Part shown: positions 20,609-29,128 of the stretch, one piece after another
Layout of the letters: every line of letters starts with the position of its first letter
Numbering within the stretch: the stretch's first letter is position 1
From: Acidocella sp.
GTDB taxonomy: Bacteria > Pseudomonadota > Alphaproteobacteria > Acetobacterales > Acetobacteraceae
Assembly (NCBI GenBank): GCA_026224875.1
Contig: JAMFRU010000123.1
Coordinates: 1-49,112 of the forward strand
DNA: 49,112 bases
Direction: 5' to 3'
Notes under the pieces: model-generated
Told to the model about the DNA's origin: nothing
Seen by the model: the letters and a program-made list of their open reading frames with translations, nothing else
Database searches by the model: none
Position numbers and translations under genes: made by a program

Positions 20609-21316
20609 TTATCCCAGCCGTAGCAACTCCAGCCCGTTGCTGGTCAGCCACTCGCTGGCCAGCGCGCGATGCGGTGTAAGCCGCTCCGTCATCGCCCAGA
20701 ACTGCTTGCCGTGATTCATATGCGTTAAATGCGCGACCTCATGCGCCACTACATAATCCTGCACGAAATCCGGCGCGCACACCAAACGCCAGCAGAACGC
20801 CAGTGTGCCGTCCGGCGCGCAGGAGCCCCAGCGGGTGCGGGTGTCCTTTATCCGTACCGCGCGTATCTTGGCGCCCGCCAGTGCGGCCCGCTCGGCCGCC
20901 ATCGCCGTCAGCTGCTGTTTGGCCAGGCGTTTCAGGCAATCGGTCACGCGGCGGGCCAAAAACTCTTCCCCGCCGGTAACGTATATCTTGCCATGTTCGA
21001 TCCATGCGCCGCCGCGCGCGCCGGGTGCGGGCACAATTACATGCGCCACGCCGCCCACCGGCACCTGCGCCCCAGCGGTAAAGCGCACAGGGCGAGGCAA
21101 TGCTGCCAGTTTCTCCGCCGCCCAATCCTCATGCTCGTGCAGCAGCGACAGCCCGGCCCGGCGCGATACGCGCATCGGCAAGGTAATTAATATCCCATCG
21201 AACCCAGGATCGATCCGCAGCGAAATTTTGCGCGCCCGGGGTGAGCGCTTGAACGCCACGGCGGTGAGCACGCCCGCCACCGGGATCATCTCCGTGGTGA
21301 GGGCGTCCAGCCTCAT
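20609..21316 (-). CDS. YgjP-like (DUF45) metallopeptidase family protein
   Basis: 235 residues. The zinc motif HEVAHLTHMNHGKQFW (HExxH plus a downstream ligand region) and the conserved RTRWGSC element define the YgjP/DUF45 family, a SprT-like metallopeptidase fold. The physiological substrate is not established. The ATG is chosen because it overlaps the stop of the YcgN-like gene (ATGA); an earlier start 11 codons upstream lies inside that gene. Confidence 0.9.
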   Translation of the reverse strand: MRLDALTTEMIPVAGVLTAVAFKRSPRARKISLRIDPGFDGILITLPMRVSRRAGLSLLHEHEDWAAEKLAALPRPVRFTAGAQVPVGGVAHVIVPAPGARGGAWIEHGKIYVTGGEEFLARRVTDCLKRLAKQQLTAMAAERAALAGAKIRAVRIKDTRTRWGSCAPDGTLAFCWRLVCAPDFVQDYVVAHEVAHLTHMNHGKQFWAMTERLTPHRALASEWLTSNGLELLRLG

Positions 21317-21765
21317 TTGCGCGGCTTGCGGGGCATCTGCCCCGGCCAATCGACCAGATGATGTTCCAACGGCCCGGCCTGGCGCTCGCTTAAACAGCGC
21401 CCGGCTACCGAGGCCCCGGCCTCCGCCACACTCTCCGCCCGGCCCGAGCGCAGCGGGTGCCAGGCCGGCAGATCCTTGCCCTCATCGAGCAGCCGGTAGG
21501 CGCAGCTCGGCGGCAGCCAGTCCACTTTGCGCAGTTTTTTGGGTGTCAGTTGCACGCAATCGGGTACGCGGCTGCGGCGGTTCTTGTAGTCGCCGCATTG
21601 CCCGTTGGTCACATCCAGCAGCCGGCACGCCACATTGGTGAAACTCACCTCATCGGTGATGTCATCGCGCAGTTTGTGCAGGCAGCAACGCCCACAGCCG
21701 TCGCAGAGTGATTCCCACTCCGCCCGGCTCATCTCGTCCAGGGTTTTCTCGTTCCAAAATCCCAT
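21313..21765 (-). CDS. YcgN/UPF0260 family cysteine-cluster protein
   Basis: 150 residues with a cysteine cluster CDGCGRCCLHKL near the N-terminus and further conserved cysteines (VACRLLD, QCGDYKNR, PDCVQL, SCAYRLL). The spacing matches the UPF0260/YcgN family, thought to bind metal or iron-sulfur; its role is unknown. A GGGGG sequence precedes the ATG. Translationally coupled to the metallopeptidase gene downstream. Confidence 0.92.
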   Translation of the reverse strand: MGFWNEKTLDEMSRAEWESLCDGCGRCCLHKLRDDITDEVSFTNVACRLLDVTNGQCGDYKNRRSRVPDCVQLTPKKLRKVDWLPPSCAYRLLDEGKDLPAWHPLRSGRAESVAEAGASVAGRCLSERQAGPLEHHLVDWPGQMPRKPRK

Positions 21766-21875
21766 CTGCCCCCAGCATATAGGCCCGGGGGAAACCGTGG
21801 CAAACGGAATTCGTCAAAGATATTTAAACCTTCTCGCCATTGCCGCGGCACGGCGGGGCATGGCAGTGTTGAAGC

Positions 21876-22838
21876 ATGCTGCGACGCACCCTCATTGCCG
21901 GTCTCGCCCTTACACCGGCCCTCCCCAGCGCTGCCCGTGCCGCCGGCACCTACAGCGCCTTTGTGCAAAAACTTCAGGGCCAGGCGCTGGCTGCGGGTAT
22001 TCCGCCCAATGTGGCCGCCCAGGCGCTGGCGAGCCTTACCGTGCCTAACCCCACGGTGCTTAAATTCGACCATCACCAGGCCGAATTCACTGAGACCTAC
22101 GCCACTTATTCCTCGCATGTGCTCAACGCCACGCGCATTAAAAACGGCCAGGCCAAATACAGCGCTTCTACGCCGCTCCTCTCCGCCATCACCTCGCGCT
22201 TCGGCGTGGCGGCGGGGCCGATGCTCGGAATCTGGGGGCTGGAAACCAATTACGGCGCGGACCAGGGTAATTTCTACGTCATCGACGCACTCGCCACCCT
22301 GGCCTGGGACCGCAACAGCAGCTATTTCGCGCATGAGGCGATTAAGGCGATGCAGATCATCGCCAATGGCGACGCCCCCGCCGGCCAGTTCTCCGGCTCC
22401 TACGCGGGTGCGATGGGCCAGCCGCAATTCATGCCGAGCGTCTATCTCTCCACCGCCATACCCTTTGCTGGTTCTGGCGCGCCCGACATCTGGCATTCCG
22501 ACGGCGATGCGCTGGCCTCCATGGCAAATTACCTAGTCAAGGCCGGCTGGCAGCCGGACCAGCCCAGCTCGGAGCCGGTCTATGCCCATCTCTCCTCGGA
22601 TGCCGGCACCGGGCGTAAAAACGTGCAGACCATTTCCTATTGGGAAAACCGCGGTGTGCAGCGCTTTCCCGGCGCCCATTCTCTGCCCGGCGATTTCCCC
22701 GCAGCCTTGCTGCTGCCCGATGGCGTTAATGGCCAGGCCTTCCTCGCCTACCCGAACTTCTCCGTCATCCGCCGCTACAATCCGTCCGATTTCTACGCTC
22801 TGGCCACGGACGCTCTGGGGCGCGCCATTCTCGCATGA
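21876..22838 (+). CDS. lytic murein transglycosylase, MltB-like
   Basis: A 320-residue exported peptidoglycan lyase that cleaves the MurNAc-GlcNAc bond to form 1,6-anhydro ends. An N-terminal signal with an RR pair (MLRRTLIAGLALTPALPSAARA) is present, without a lipobox. The catalytic glutamate is E123 in GIWGLETNYG, followed by GAMGQPQFMPS and DIWHSDGDALASMANYL, all diagnostic of the MltB/SLT family 3 type. It opens a seven-gene operon; its stop overlaps the rlpA-like start. Confidence 0.93.
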   Translation: MLRRTLIAGLALTPALPSAARAAGTYSAFVQKLQGQALAAGIPPNVAAQALASLTVPNPTVLKFDHHQAEFTETYATYSSHVLNATRIKNGQAKYSASTPLLSAITSRFGVAAGPMLGIWGLETNYGADQGNFYVIDALATLAWDRNSSYFAHEAIKAMQIIANGDAPAGQFSGSYAGAMGQPQFMPSVYLSTAIPFAGSGAPDIWHSDGDALASMANYLVKAGWQPDQPSSEPVYAHLSSDAGTGRKNVQTISYWENRGVQRFPGAHSLPGDFPAALLLPDGVNGQAFLAYPNFSVIRRYNPSDFYALATDALGRAILA

Positions 22839-23704
22839 TCAACCGCTATATTCTCGCCCTTACCGCCGCCCTGGCCAGCTGCACTAAGCCGCCGCCGCCG
22901 GTGGCACCGGGCCCGGTCACCTTCACCATCGGCAACCCGTATCAATCGGGCGGCGAGTGGCGCTACCCGCGCGACTATAATGAATATGATGTCACCGGGC
23001 TTTCCACCGTGATCGACACCTCCAAAGCGCCAACTTTTACCGCCGATAACGAGGTCTACGACCCCAACGCGCTTGCCGCCGCCTCCCCGGTGCTGCAGCT
23101 GCCTTGCGTCGTCACCATTACCAATCTCGTCACTGGCCAGTCGCTGGATGTGCGGGTGAATGACCGCGGGCCGGACATGCCGGGCCGCATCATCGCCGTT
23201 ACCCCGCGCGTGGCGCAGCTGCTCAGCCTGCCCAGCGACGGCACGGTCGAGGTCGAGGTGAAAATCAACCAGCAGCTTTCCATGCAGCTGGCGGGCGCGC
23301 TGGGCGATGGCCCCAAACTCACGGCTGCTCCGGTTGACAGCATCACGGCGCAAACTCTGGCAGCGCCCGGTGCCGGCGCCAATGGAACCGCCCAGCAGAT
23401 TGGCCCTGCCGCCACCGCCGCGGATACATCGGCCGAGGTGAAACTGCCCGGCACGCTCACCGCCGGTTACCCCGCGCCCGGCCCGCTTTATGTGCAAATT
23501 CCGGGGTTCGGCTCTGAGGACGGCGCCTTCCGCGCCATGGCGCAGGTGCCAGAGCTGGAAGCCCGCGTGGTGCCGCAGCCGGAGAGCGACCGGCAATATT
23601 GGGCGGTGAACATCGGCCCCTACCATTCCGTGGGCGATGCTGACATGGCGCTCCAGCAGGTGCTCAAGGACGGTATTACCGATCCAGAGATAATCGTTAG
23701 ATGA
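22835..23704 (+). CDS. RlpA-like septal-ring lipoprotein lacking the catalytic histidine
   Basis: 289 residues with signal and lipobox LAALASC (Cys16). The double-psi beta-barrel of RlpA is recognisable: NEVYDPNAL with Glu73 and VRVNDRGP with Asp110. The histidine normally at LTAAH is replaced by Ser84 (LAAAS), so lytic activity may be weak or absent while glycan binding remains possible. The C-terminal ~70 residues (YVQIPGFG...YWAVNIGPYHS) resemble a SPOR-type domain that binds denuded glycan strands at the septum. Translationally coupled to the mltB-like gene and to tmk, both through ATGA overlaps. Confidence 0.87.
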   Translation: MINRYILALTAALASCTKPPPPVAPGPVTFTIGNPYQSGGEWRYPRDYNEYDVTGLSTVIDTSKAPTFTADNEVYDPNALAAASPVLQLPCVVTITNLVTGQSLDVRVNDRGPDMPGRIIAVTPRVAQLLSLPSDGTVEVEVKINQQLSMQLAGALGDGPKLTAAPVDSITAQTLAAPGAGANGTAQQIGPAATAADTSAEVKLPGTLTAGYPAPGPLYVQIPGFGSEDGAFRAMAQVPELEARVVPQPESDRQYWAVNIGPYHSVGDADMALQQVLKDGITDPEIIVR

Positions 23705-24324
23705 CCGCGAGACGCGGGCTGTTCATCACGCTCGAAGGCGGGGAGGGGGCCGGCAAATCCACTGCTGCCGCCGGTCTGGCCGAAATCTTCCGTGCCGAGG
23801 GGGCCGAGATTATCCTCACCCGTGAGCCGGGTGGTACGCCGGGCGCCGAGGCCATCCGCGCGCTCTTGCTGAGCGATGTCCCGCTCGATCCCTTGTCGCA
23901 AACCATGCTGCATTTCGCCGCCCGTGCCGACCATGCCGTAGCGGTGCTCCGCCCGGCTCTGGCGCGCGGCGCTGTAGTCATCTGCGACCGCTATTATGAT
24001 TCCACCATGGCTTATCAAGCCTACGGCCAGGGTGTGAGCATCGAGGCGGTGGCCTCGCTGATCCGTCTGGTCGATCTGCATCCCGATATTTCGCTCCTGC
24101 TCAACCTGCCACCCGAAGTGGCGGAAGCGCGCATCCGCACCCGCGCCGGCGGGTCCGACCGCTACGAGGCGATGGGGCCGGCGTTTTTTGCCCGCGTTGC
24201 CGCTGGTTTCCAGTCCATCGCCGCCGCCAACCCGGGGCGTTTCGCGGTTGTTGATGCCGCGCAAACCCCGGTGGCGGTGGTTGCCGCCATGCGCGAGGCC
24301 ATTCGGACCAAGACGGGCGTGTGA
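23701..24324 (+). CDS. tmk: thymidylate kinase
   Basis: A 207-residue enzyme that phosphorylates dTMP to dTDP. The P-loop GGEGAGKST, the DR(Y) motif CDRYYDST and the TREPGGTPGAE substrate motif are complete. It overlaps rlpA by ATGA and holB by TGATG, as expected for the widespread tmk-holB pair. Confidence 0.97.
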   Translation: MTARRGLFITLEGGEGAGKSTAAAGLAEIFRAEGAEIILTREPGGTPGAEAIRALLLSDVPLDPLSQTMLHFAARADHAVAVLRPALARGAVVICDRYYDSTMAYQAYGQGVSIEAVASLIRLVDLHPDISLLLNLPPEVAEARIRTRAGGSDRYEAMGPAFFARVAAGFQSIAAANPGRFAVVDAAQTPVAVVAAMREAIRTKTGV

Positions 24325-25310
24325 TGCCCGAACCGCGCGCCAACCCGCTGTTCATGGGGCATGAAGCCGCCGTTGCCTCGCTGCACCATGCCGCCACCTC
24401 CGGCCGGCTGCACCATGGCTGGCTGCTCACCGGGCCGCCCGGCATCGGCAAGGCCACTTTGGCGTTCAGATTTGCCCGCTGGCTGCTGGCCGGTGGCGAG
24501 ACGGCCGATCTCTCCATTCCCGAAAGCGCTTCGCTGTTCCGCCGCGTCGCCGCAGCCACGCACCCCGACCTCTTCACCGCCGAGCGCCGGATCAATGAGA
24601 AGACGGAGCGGCTGCAAGGCGAAATCGTCATCGCCACGATCCGCGAGGCCAATAAATTCATGCGCCTGACCCCGGCCGAGGGCGGCTGGCGCGTGATTAT
24701 CGTGGATGGTGCTGAGGACATGAACCCCAACACCGCCAACGCGCTGCTGAAAATGCTCGAAGAGCCGCCGCCACGGGCGATTTTGCTGCTCACCACGGCA
24801 GCACCAGGCCGGTTGCTGCCCACCATACGTAGCCGTTGCCGCGTGCTGCCCATGGCCGCGCTGCCGCTGCCGGACATGCAGCGCCTGCTCGGCGAATATG
24901 TGCCGGAGCTGGGGCAGGGGGCGCGTAACCGCCTGGCCGAACTGGCCGAGGGCAGCATCGGCAATGCGCTGGCTTTGGCTGCTGAAGATGGTATTGCGCT
25001 TGCCGCTCTGGTGGATGAGGCACTCGACGCCCCGGTAAAACCCGCTCGTGCCCAGGCCATTGCCGACACGGTGGCCCGTATGGTTGAAGGCGCCGATAAA
25101 TTCGAGACCTTCTTTGCTTTGCTGCGGGCCCGCCTTGCCGCCCGCACCCGGCAGGCCGCCCGCTTAGGGAGTGGGGAAGGGGGCGCGAACCTTGCGGCAT
25201 CGGTGGCACTCTGGCAGGAGTTCGGCCGGATGGAGCGCGAGGTTCTGCTCCTCAACCTCGACAAACGTGCGGCCATTGTTGTCGCACTCAGCCAATTGCA
25301 CAGGTCATGA
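24324..25310 (+). CDS. holB: DNA polymerase III delta' subunit
   Basis: About 328 residues. The AAA+ clamp-loader fold shows the P-loop GPPGIGKATLA and the sensor/SRC region (EEPPPRAILLLTTAA ... IRSRCR). The zinc-binding cysteines of the E. coli protein are not evident. It loads the sliding clamp together with the gamma/tau and delta subunits. The ATG overlaps the tmk stop by one base; a GTG one codon upstream is an alternative start. It overlaps metG by ATGA. Confidence 0.93.
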   Translation: MPEPRANPLFMGHEAAVASLHHAATSGRLHHGWLLTGPPGIGKATLAFRFARWLLAGGETADLSIPESASLFRRVAAATHPDLFTAERRINEKTERLQGEIVIATIREANKFMRLTPAEGGWRVIIVDGAEDMNPNTANALLKMLEEPPPRAILLLTTAAPGRLLPTIRSRCRVLPMAALPLPDMQRLLGEYVPELGQGARNRLAELAEGSIGNALALAAEDGIALAALVDEALDAPVKPARAQAIADTVARMVEGADKFETFFALLRARLAARTRQAARLGSGEGGANLAASVALWQEFGRMEREVLLLNLDKRAAIVVALSQLHRS

Positions 25311-26839
25311 CGAACAAAAATTTCTATATCACGACGCCGATTTACTACGTGAACGGCGCGCCGCATCTCGGCCATGCCTATACTTCCACCGCGGCCGACG
25401 TGCTGGCGCGCTGGAACCGGCTGGAGGGGAAAGACGTGTTCTTCCTCACCGGCACGGATGAGCACGGCCAGAAGGTGGAAGCCGCCGCTCGCCTCGCCGG
25501 CATCCCGCCGCAGGAATTTACGGATCGCGTTTCGGCTGATTTCAAAGATATGGCGCGGGTTATGAACATCTCGAATGATGATTTCATCCGCACTACCGAG
25601 CCGCGCCACAGGGCGGCTGCTTCTGCCATCTGGCTGAAATTGCAGGAAAATGGGTTTATCTACCTCGGTGCTTATGAGGGTTGGTACGCCGTGCGCGATG
25701 AGGCGTTTTACGACGAGGACGAGACCGAGAAAAAACCGGACGGCACGCGCATTGCCAAATCCAGCGGTGCTGCGGTGGAGTGGGTCGTCGAGCCCAGCTA
25801 TTTCTTCAAACTCAGCGCGTTCCAGGACCGGCTTTTAACCCTGTATGAAGAACATTCCGGCTTCATCGCCCCCCAGGCCAAGCGCAACGAGATTACCTCC
25901 TTCGTAAAATCCGGCCTGCGCGACCTCTCCGTCAGCCGCACCTCGTTCTCCTGGGGCATCCCCGTGCCCGGTGACGAGAAGCACGTGATGTATGTGTGGA
26001 TGGACGCGCTGGTGAATTACCTGACCGCCTGCGGCTACCCGGATCTGACCGGGCCGCGCGGTAAATTCTGGCCGGCCAGCCTGCATCTGGTGGGCAAGGA
26101 GATCATCCGCTTCCACGCCGTGTACTGGCCCGCCTTCCTGATGGCCGCCGGTCTGCCGCTGCCCGAGCGCGTTTTCAGCCATGGCTGGTGGACGGTCGAG
26201 GGCGAGAAGATGAGCAAATCCTTAGGGAATTTCATCGATGTGCGCCCGCTGGTGGAAGAATTCGGCCTGGATCAGGTGCGCTATTTCCTGCTGCGCGAAG
26301 TCCCCTTCGGCAATGACGGCGATTTCTCCCGCAAAGCTCTCATCGGCCGCATCAATTCCGACCTTGCCAACGGGCTAGGCAATCTCGCCCAGCGTACGCT
26401 TTCCTTCATAGGCAAAAACGCCGGTGCCGCCGTGCCGCCCAAGGGCGAACTGCATGAGGCAGATCACGTTTTGCTGGCCCTGGGCGCCGAACTGCTGGAG
26501 AAGGTGAGGGGTGCGATGTCCCGCCTTGCCTTCCACGAGGCGCTGGACGAAATCTGGCGCCTGATCCGTGCGGCGGACGGCTATATCGACCAGCAGGCCC
26601 CCTGGAGCCTGCGCAAGACCGATACGGACCGCATGAACACCGTACTTTACGTGCTGTGCTCCACGCTCCGTACCATCGGCGTGTTGTTGCAGCCGTTCAT
26701 GCCGGTGCTGATGGACAAATTGCTCGATTATCTGGGGCTTGGCGCCGAACGCGGCCTTGCTATATTAGAAACCCCGCTAGCCGTGGGCACACCGCTCCCG
26801 ACCCCCGCCGGATTATTTCCCCGAATTGTGGAAACCTGA
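25307..26839 (+). CDS. metG: methionyl-tRNA synthetase
   Basis: A 510-residue class I synthetase charging tRNA-Met. ATP-binding signatures are present: the HIGH variant HLGH in GAPHLGHAYTS, and KMSKS in EKMSKSLGNFID. No zinc knuckle of the four-cysteine type and no C-terminal dimerisation (tRNA-binding) domain is present, matching the shorter form common in alphaproteobacteria. It sits between holB and tatD in the operon, an order conserved in many of these bacteria. Confidence 0.97.
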   Translation: MTNKNFYITTPIYYVNGAPHLGHAYTSTAADVLARWNRLEGKDVFFLTGTDEHGQKVEAAARLAGIPPQEFTDRVSADFKDMARVMNISNDDFIRTTEPRHRAAASAIWLKLQENGFIYLGAYEGWYAVRDEAFYDEDETEKKPDGTRIAKSSGAAVEWVVEPSYFFKLSAFQDRLLTLYEEHSGFIAPQAKRNEITSFVKSGLRDLSVSRTSFSWGIPVPGDEKHVMYVWMDALVNYLTACGYPDLTGPRGKFWPASLHLVGKEIIRFHAVYWPAFLMAAGLPLPERVFSHGWWTVEGEKMSKSLGNFIDVRPLVEEFGLDQVRYFLLREVPFGNDGDFSRKALIGRINSDLANGLGNLAQRTLSFIGKNAGAAVPPKGELHEADHVLLALGAELLEKVRGAMSRLAFHEALDEIWRLIRAADGYIDQQAPWSLRKTDTDRMNTVLYVLCSTLRTIGVLLQPFMPVLMDKLLDYLGLGAERGLAILETPLAVGTPLPTPAGLFPRIVET

Positions 26840-26842
26840 ACC

Positions 26843-27640
26843 ATGTTGATCGATAGCCATTGCCATCTGGACTATTTTAACGAGCCCGGCGAGCAGGAAG
26901 AGGTGGTTGCGCGTGCCATGGCGGCCGGTGTGGGTGAGATGGTGACCATCGGCGTGACCTTCGAGCAAAGCAAACAAGCTCTTCAAATTGCAGAAAAATT
27001 CGATAATGTATGGGCCTGCGTCGGCGTCCATCCCAACCATGCCGCCGAGGTGATGCCGATTGTCGAGCCCGAGGCGCTGGCGGCACTCGCCACGCACCCC
27101 AAGGTTATCGGTATCGGCGAATCCGGGCTCGATTATTTCTACGACCACGCGCCCAAGGATTTCCAGGAACAGAATTTCCGCGCCAATATCCGCGCGTCCC
27201 AAATCTCAGGCCTGCCGCTCTGCATCCATGCACGCGACGCCGATGACGATGTAGCCAGAATCCTGCGCGAAGAGCGGGCGAGGGGGGGCGAGTTTCCATT
27301 CCTGCTGCACTGCTTCTCCTCCAGCATGGAACTCGCCCAGGCGGCGCTCGACATGGGCGGCTATATCTCCTTCTCCGGCATGGTCACCTTTCCCAAAGCG
27401 CAGAATGTGCGCGACGTCGCGGCGGTGGTCCCGCTGGACCGGCTGCTGGTGGAGACGGACTCGCCTTACCTCGCCCCCACGCCGCTGCGGGGCAAGCGCA
27501 ATGAGCCGGCCTATACTGCACACACCGCCATATTTTTGGCTAATCTGAGAGGGTTATCGGAAGAATCTCTATCCGAGCTTACAACCCGCAACTTCCGAAC
27601 TCTCTTCAAAAAAGCCCGCTCTACTCAGGAAATCGTGTGA
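26843..27640 (+). CDS. tatD: TatD family metal-dependent hydrolase (DNase)
   Basis: 265 residues of an amidohydrolase-type barrel. Metal ligands are visible: DSHCHLDYF at the N-terminus, GIGESGLDYFY, the His of LCIHARDAD, LLHCFSS, and LVETDSPYLAP near the end. Family members degrade DNA or act on D-amino-acyl substrates. It follows metG by three bases, and its stop overlaps the GTG start of the next gene. Confidence 0.93.
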   Translation: MLIDSHCHLDYFNEPGEQEEVVARAMAAGVGEMVTIGVTFEQSKQALQIAEKFDNVWACVGVHPNHAAEVMPIVEPEALAALATHPKVIGIGESGLDYFYDHAPKDFQEQNFRANIRASQISGLPLCIHARDADDDVARILREERARGGEFPFLLHCFSSSMELAQAALDMGGYISFSGMVTFPKAQNVRDVAAVVPLDRLLVETDSPYLAPTPLRGKRNEPAYTAHTAIFLANLRGLSEESLSELTTRNFRTLFKKARSTQEIV

Positions 27641-28425
27641 AAATCACGCTGCTCGGCACGGGCGGTTCGGCCGGGCTGCCGCAGATTGGCGGGCCGGATG
27701 GGCGCGGTGACTGGGGCAAAGCCGATCCCGCCGAGCCGCGTAACTGCCGTACCCGCGCCAGCATCGTCATCCAAACGCCTGAAAATAAATATATTCTGGT
27801 CGATACCGGGCCGGATATGCGGCTCCAGCTCACCGCCAACGCCATCCCGCGCATCGATGCGGTGATTTACACCCACACCCATGCCGACCATGTCGCCGGG
27901 CTGGACGACATCCGCATCCTCAACCGCATCATGGGCGCTCCCATGCCGGCTTACGCCACAGCACCGGTATGGGAGGAGTTGAAACGCCATTTCGACTACG
28001 CTTTCCGGCCCATTACCGGTAATTTCTATGGCCGCCCGGTGCTGCAGGACCACACGATTATTGCCGGCGAAACCGTCGAGGTTGCGGGAGTGGCGATCCA
28101 GACCATGGACCAGGACCATGGGTACAGCCGCTCACTAGGCCTGCGCATCGGCAATGCGGCCTATTGTACCGATGTGGTGCGCATGGAGCCCGCCCAACGC
28201 GCCGCTCTGGCTGGGCTGGAGCTGCTCATCGTCGATTGCTTCAGCCTGTCCCGCAACCACCCGACCCATGCCGGCCTGCCCAACGTGCTCGCCTGGGTAG
28301 AGGAGCTGCGCCCGGCCCGCACCATCCTCACCCATATGGGCCCCGAGATGGATTACGCCACGCTGACAGCCACGCTGCCGGCCAGCGTGGAGCCAGGTTA
28401 TGATGGGTTGGAGATAATCCTTTAA
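27637..28425 (+). CDS. MBL-fold metallo-hydrolase (PhnP-like)
   Basis: 262 residues starting with GTG overlapping the tatD stop (GTGA). The metal-binding motif THTHADHVAGLDD and later ligands (the Asp in YCTDVVRM, LTHMGPEMD) define the metallo-beta-lactamase fold; the NCRTRASI stretch and overall layout resemble PhnP-like cyclic phosphodiesterases. The substrate is unknown. It is usually co-located with tatD and metG and is probably part of the same operon. Confidence 0.9.
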   Translation: MKITLLGTGGSAGLPQIGGPDGRGDWGKADPAEPRNCRTRASIVIQTPENKYILVDTGPDMRLQLTANAIPRIDAVIYTHTHADHVAGLDDIRILNRIMGAPMPAYATAPVWEELKRHFDYAFRPITGNFYGRPVLQDHTIIAGETVEVAGVAIQTMDQDHGYSRSLGLRIGNAAYCTDVVRMEPAQRAALAGLELLIVDCFSLSRNHPTHAGLPNVLAWVEELRPARTILTHMGPEMDYATLTATLPASVEPGYDGLEIIL

Positions 28426-28448
28426 CTAAATTGCGGCGTAATGCCGTT

Positions 28449-28802
28449 ATGGCTTTGCCTAGTTTCACGACCCCGCGGCGATATTTCGGCCAGAGCACGC
28501 CGGAGCCGGACGCCAACCCCGGGCCGCCGGAGCGCAGCCCGCGCCGCCTGGTTACCGGCGTGGCGCTGACCGCGCAAAAATGCCGCCTGCTGTTTGACGA
28601 TGTATCTTATCCGTGCCGCGTCCTGGATGTCGCCAATGGCGGCTATTGCGTCACCCTGCTGGGGGAGGCGCGCCCGGAGTTCCGCTTCGGCACGATTGCG
28701 GTGCTGGAGCAGACGGATAAATCGCAGACACCGGTGGAACTGCGCTGGATGAACGGCGCCAAAATCGGCCTGAAACGCCTGCCGCGTCAGCGGCCGGGGT
28801 AA
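28449..28802 (+). CDS. small PilZ-like protein
   Basis: About 117 residues from MALPSFTTPRRYFG. The core RRLVTGVALTAQKCRLLF ... VLDVANGGYCVTLLG ... VELRWMNGAKIGLKRL has the strand pattern of a PilZ domain, with a basic RRLV segment and an aspartate-glycine loop where c-di-GMP binders have RxxxR and D/NxSxxG; the motifs are degenerate, so c-di-GMP binding is not assured. Located 23 bases after the MBL gene. A TTG six codons upstream is an alternative start. Confidence 0.6.
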   Translation: MALPSFTTPRRYFGQSTPEPDANPGPPERSPRRLVTGVALTAQKCRLLFDDVSYPCRVLDVANGGYCVTLLGEARPEFRFGTIAVLEQTDKSQTPVELRWMNGAKIGLKRLPRQRPG

Positions 28803-28842
28803 TGCCGCTCCACCACGTCTTTCCAGCATCCTATTGATTTGA

Positions 28843-28874
28843 AAATATACGAAACGTATATGCTTCGTATATTT
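28843..28874. promoter_or_regulatory. palindromic operator upstream of the ParD-like gene
   Basis: A perfect 11-bp inverted repeat (AAATATACGAA / TTCGTATATTT) with a 10-base centre that holds a third CGTATA half-site. It ends 18 bases before the ATG of the ParD-like gene, in an AT-rich patch. Ribbon-helix-helix antitoxins commonly repress their own operon at such sites; autoregulation is inferred. Confidence 0.72.
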
Positions 28875-28892
28875 ATTAGCGTGGAGACGCCC

Positions 28893-29099
28893 ATGGGCAT
28901 CGTAAAAATCGACGACGACCTGCATGAGGAAGTGCGGCGGGCCAGCACGGTGATGTGCCGGTCCATCAATGCCCAGGCCGAGTTCTGGATGAAGATCGGC
29001 ATGCTGGCTGAAGCCAACCCGACCCTGTCCTTCAACGATATCGTGAAGATGCAGTTCGCGGCGGCGCATGTGCGTCTCGCGGATTTAGCGGCCGCCTGA
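28893..29099 (+). CDS. ParD-like ribbon-helix-helix protein
   Basis: 68 residues from MGIVKIDDDLHEEVRRAS; a ribosome binding site GGAGA precedes it. It matches the ParD-like antitoxin family: an N-terminal strand (IVKIDDDL) for DNA contact, then CRSINAQAEFWMKIGMLAEANPTLS, a segment conserved in the family. No ParE-type toxin follows; instead the next gene encodes methionine aminopeptidase. The palindromic site just upstream fits autoregulation. Confidence 0.85.
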   Translation: MGIVKIDDDLHEEVRRASTVMCRSINAQAEFWMKIGMLAEANPTLSFNDIVKMQFAAAHVRLADLAAA

Positions 29100-29128
29100 T
29101 GGCTGCGTGACATGGTAAAAACCTCAAA

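Noticed and set aside
24101-25609. 502-codon Ser/Arg-rich frame on the minus strand
   Set aside because: Covers tmk, holB and the start of metG on the opposite strand, all certain genes.
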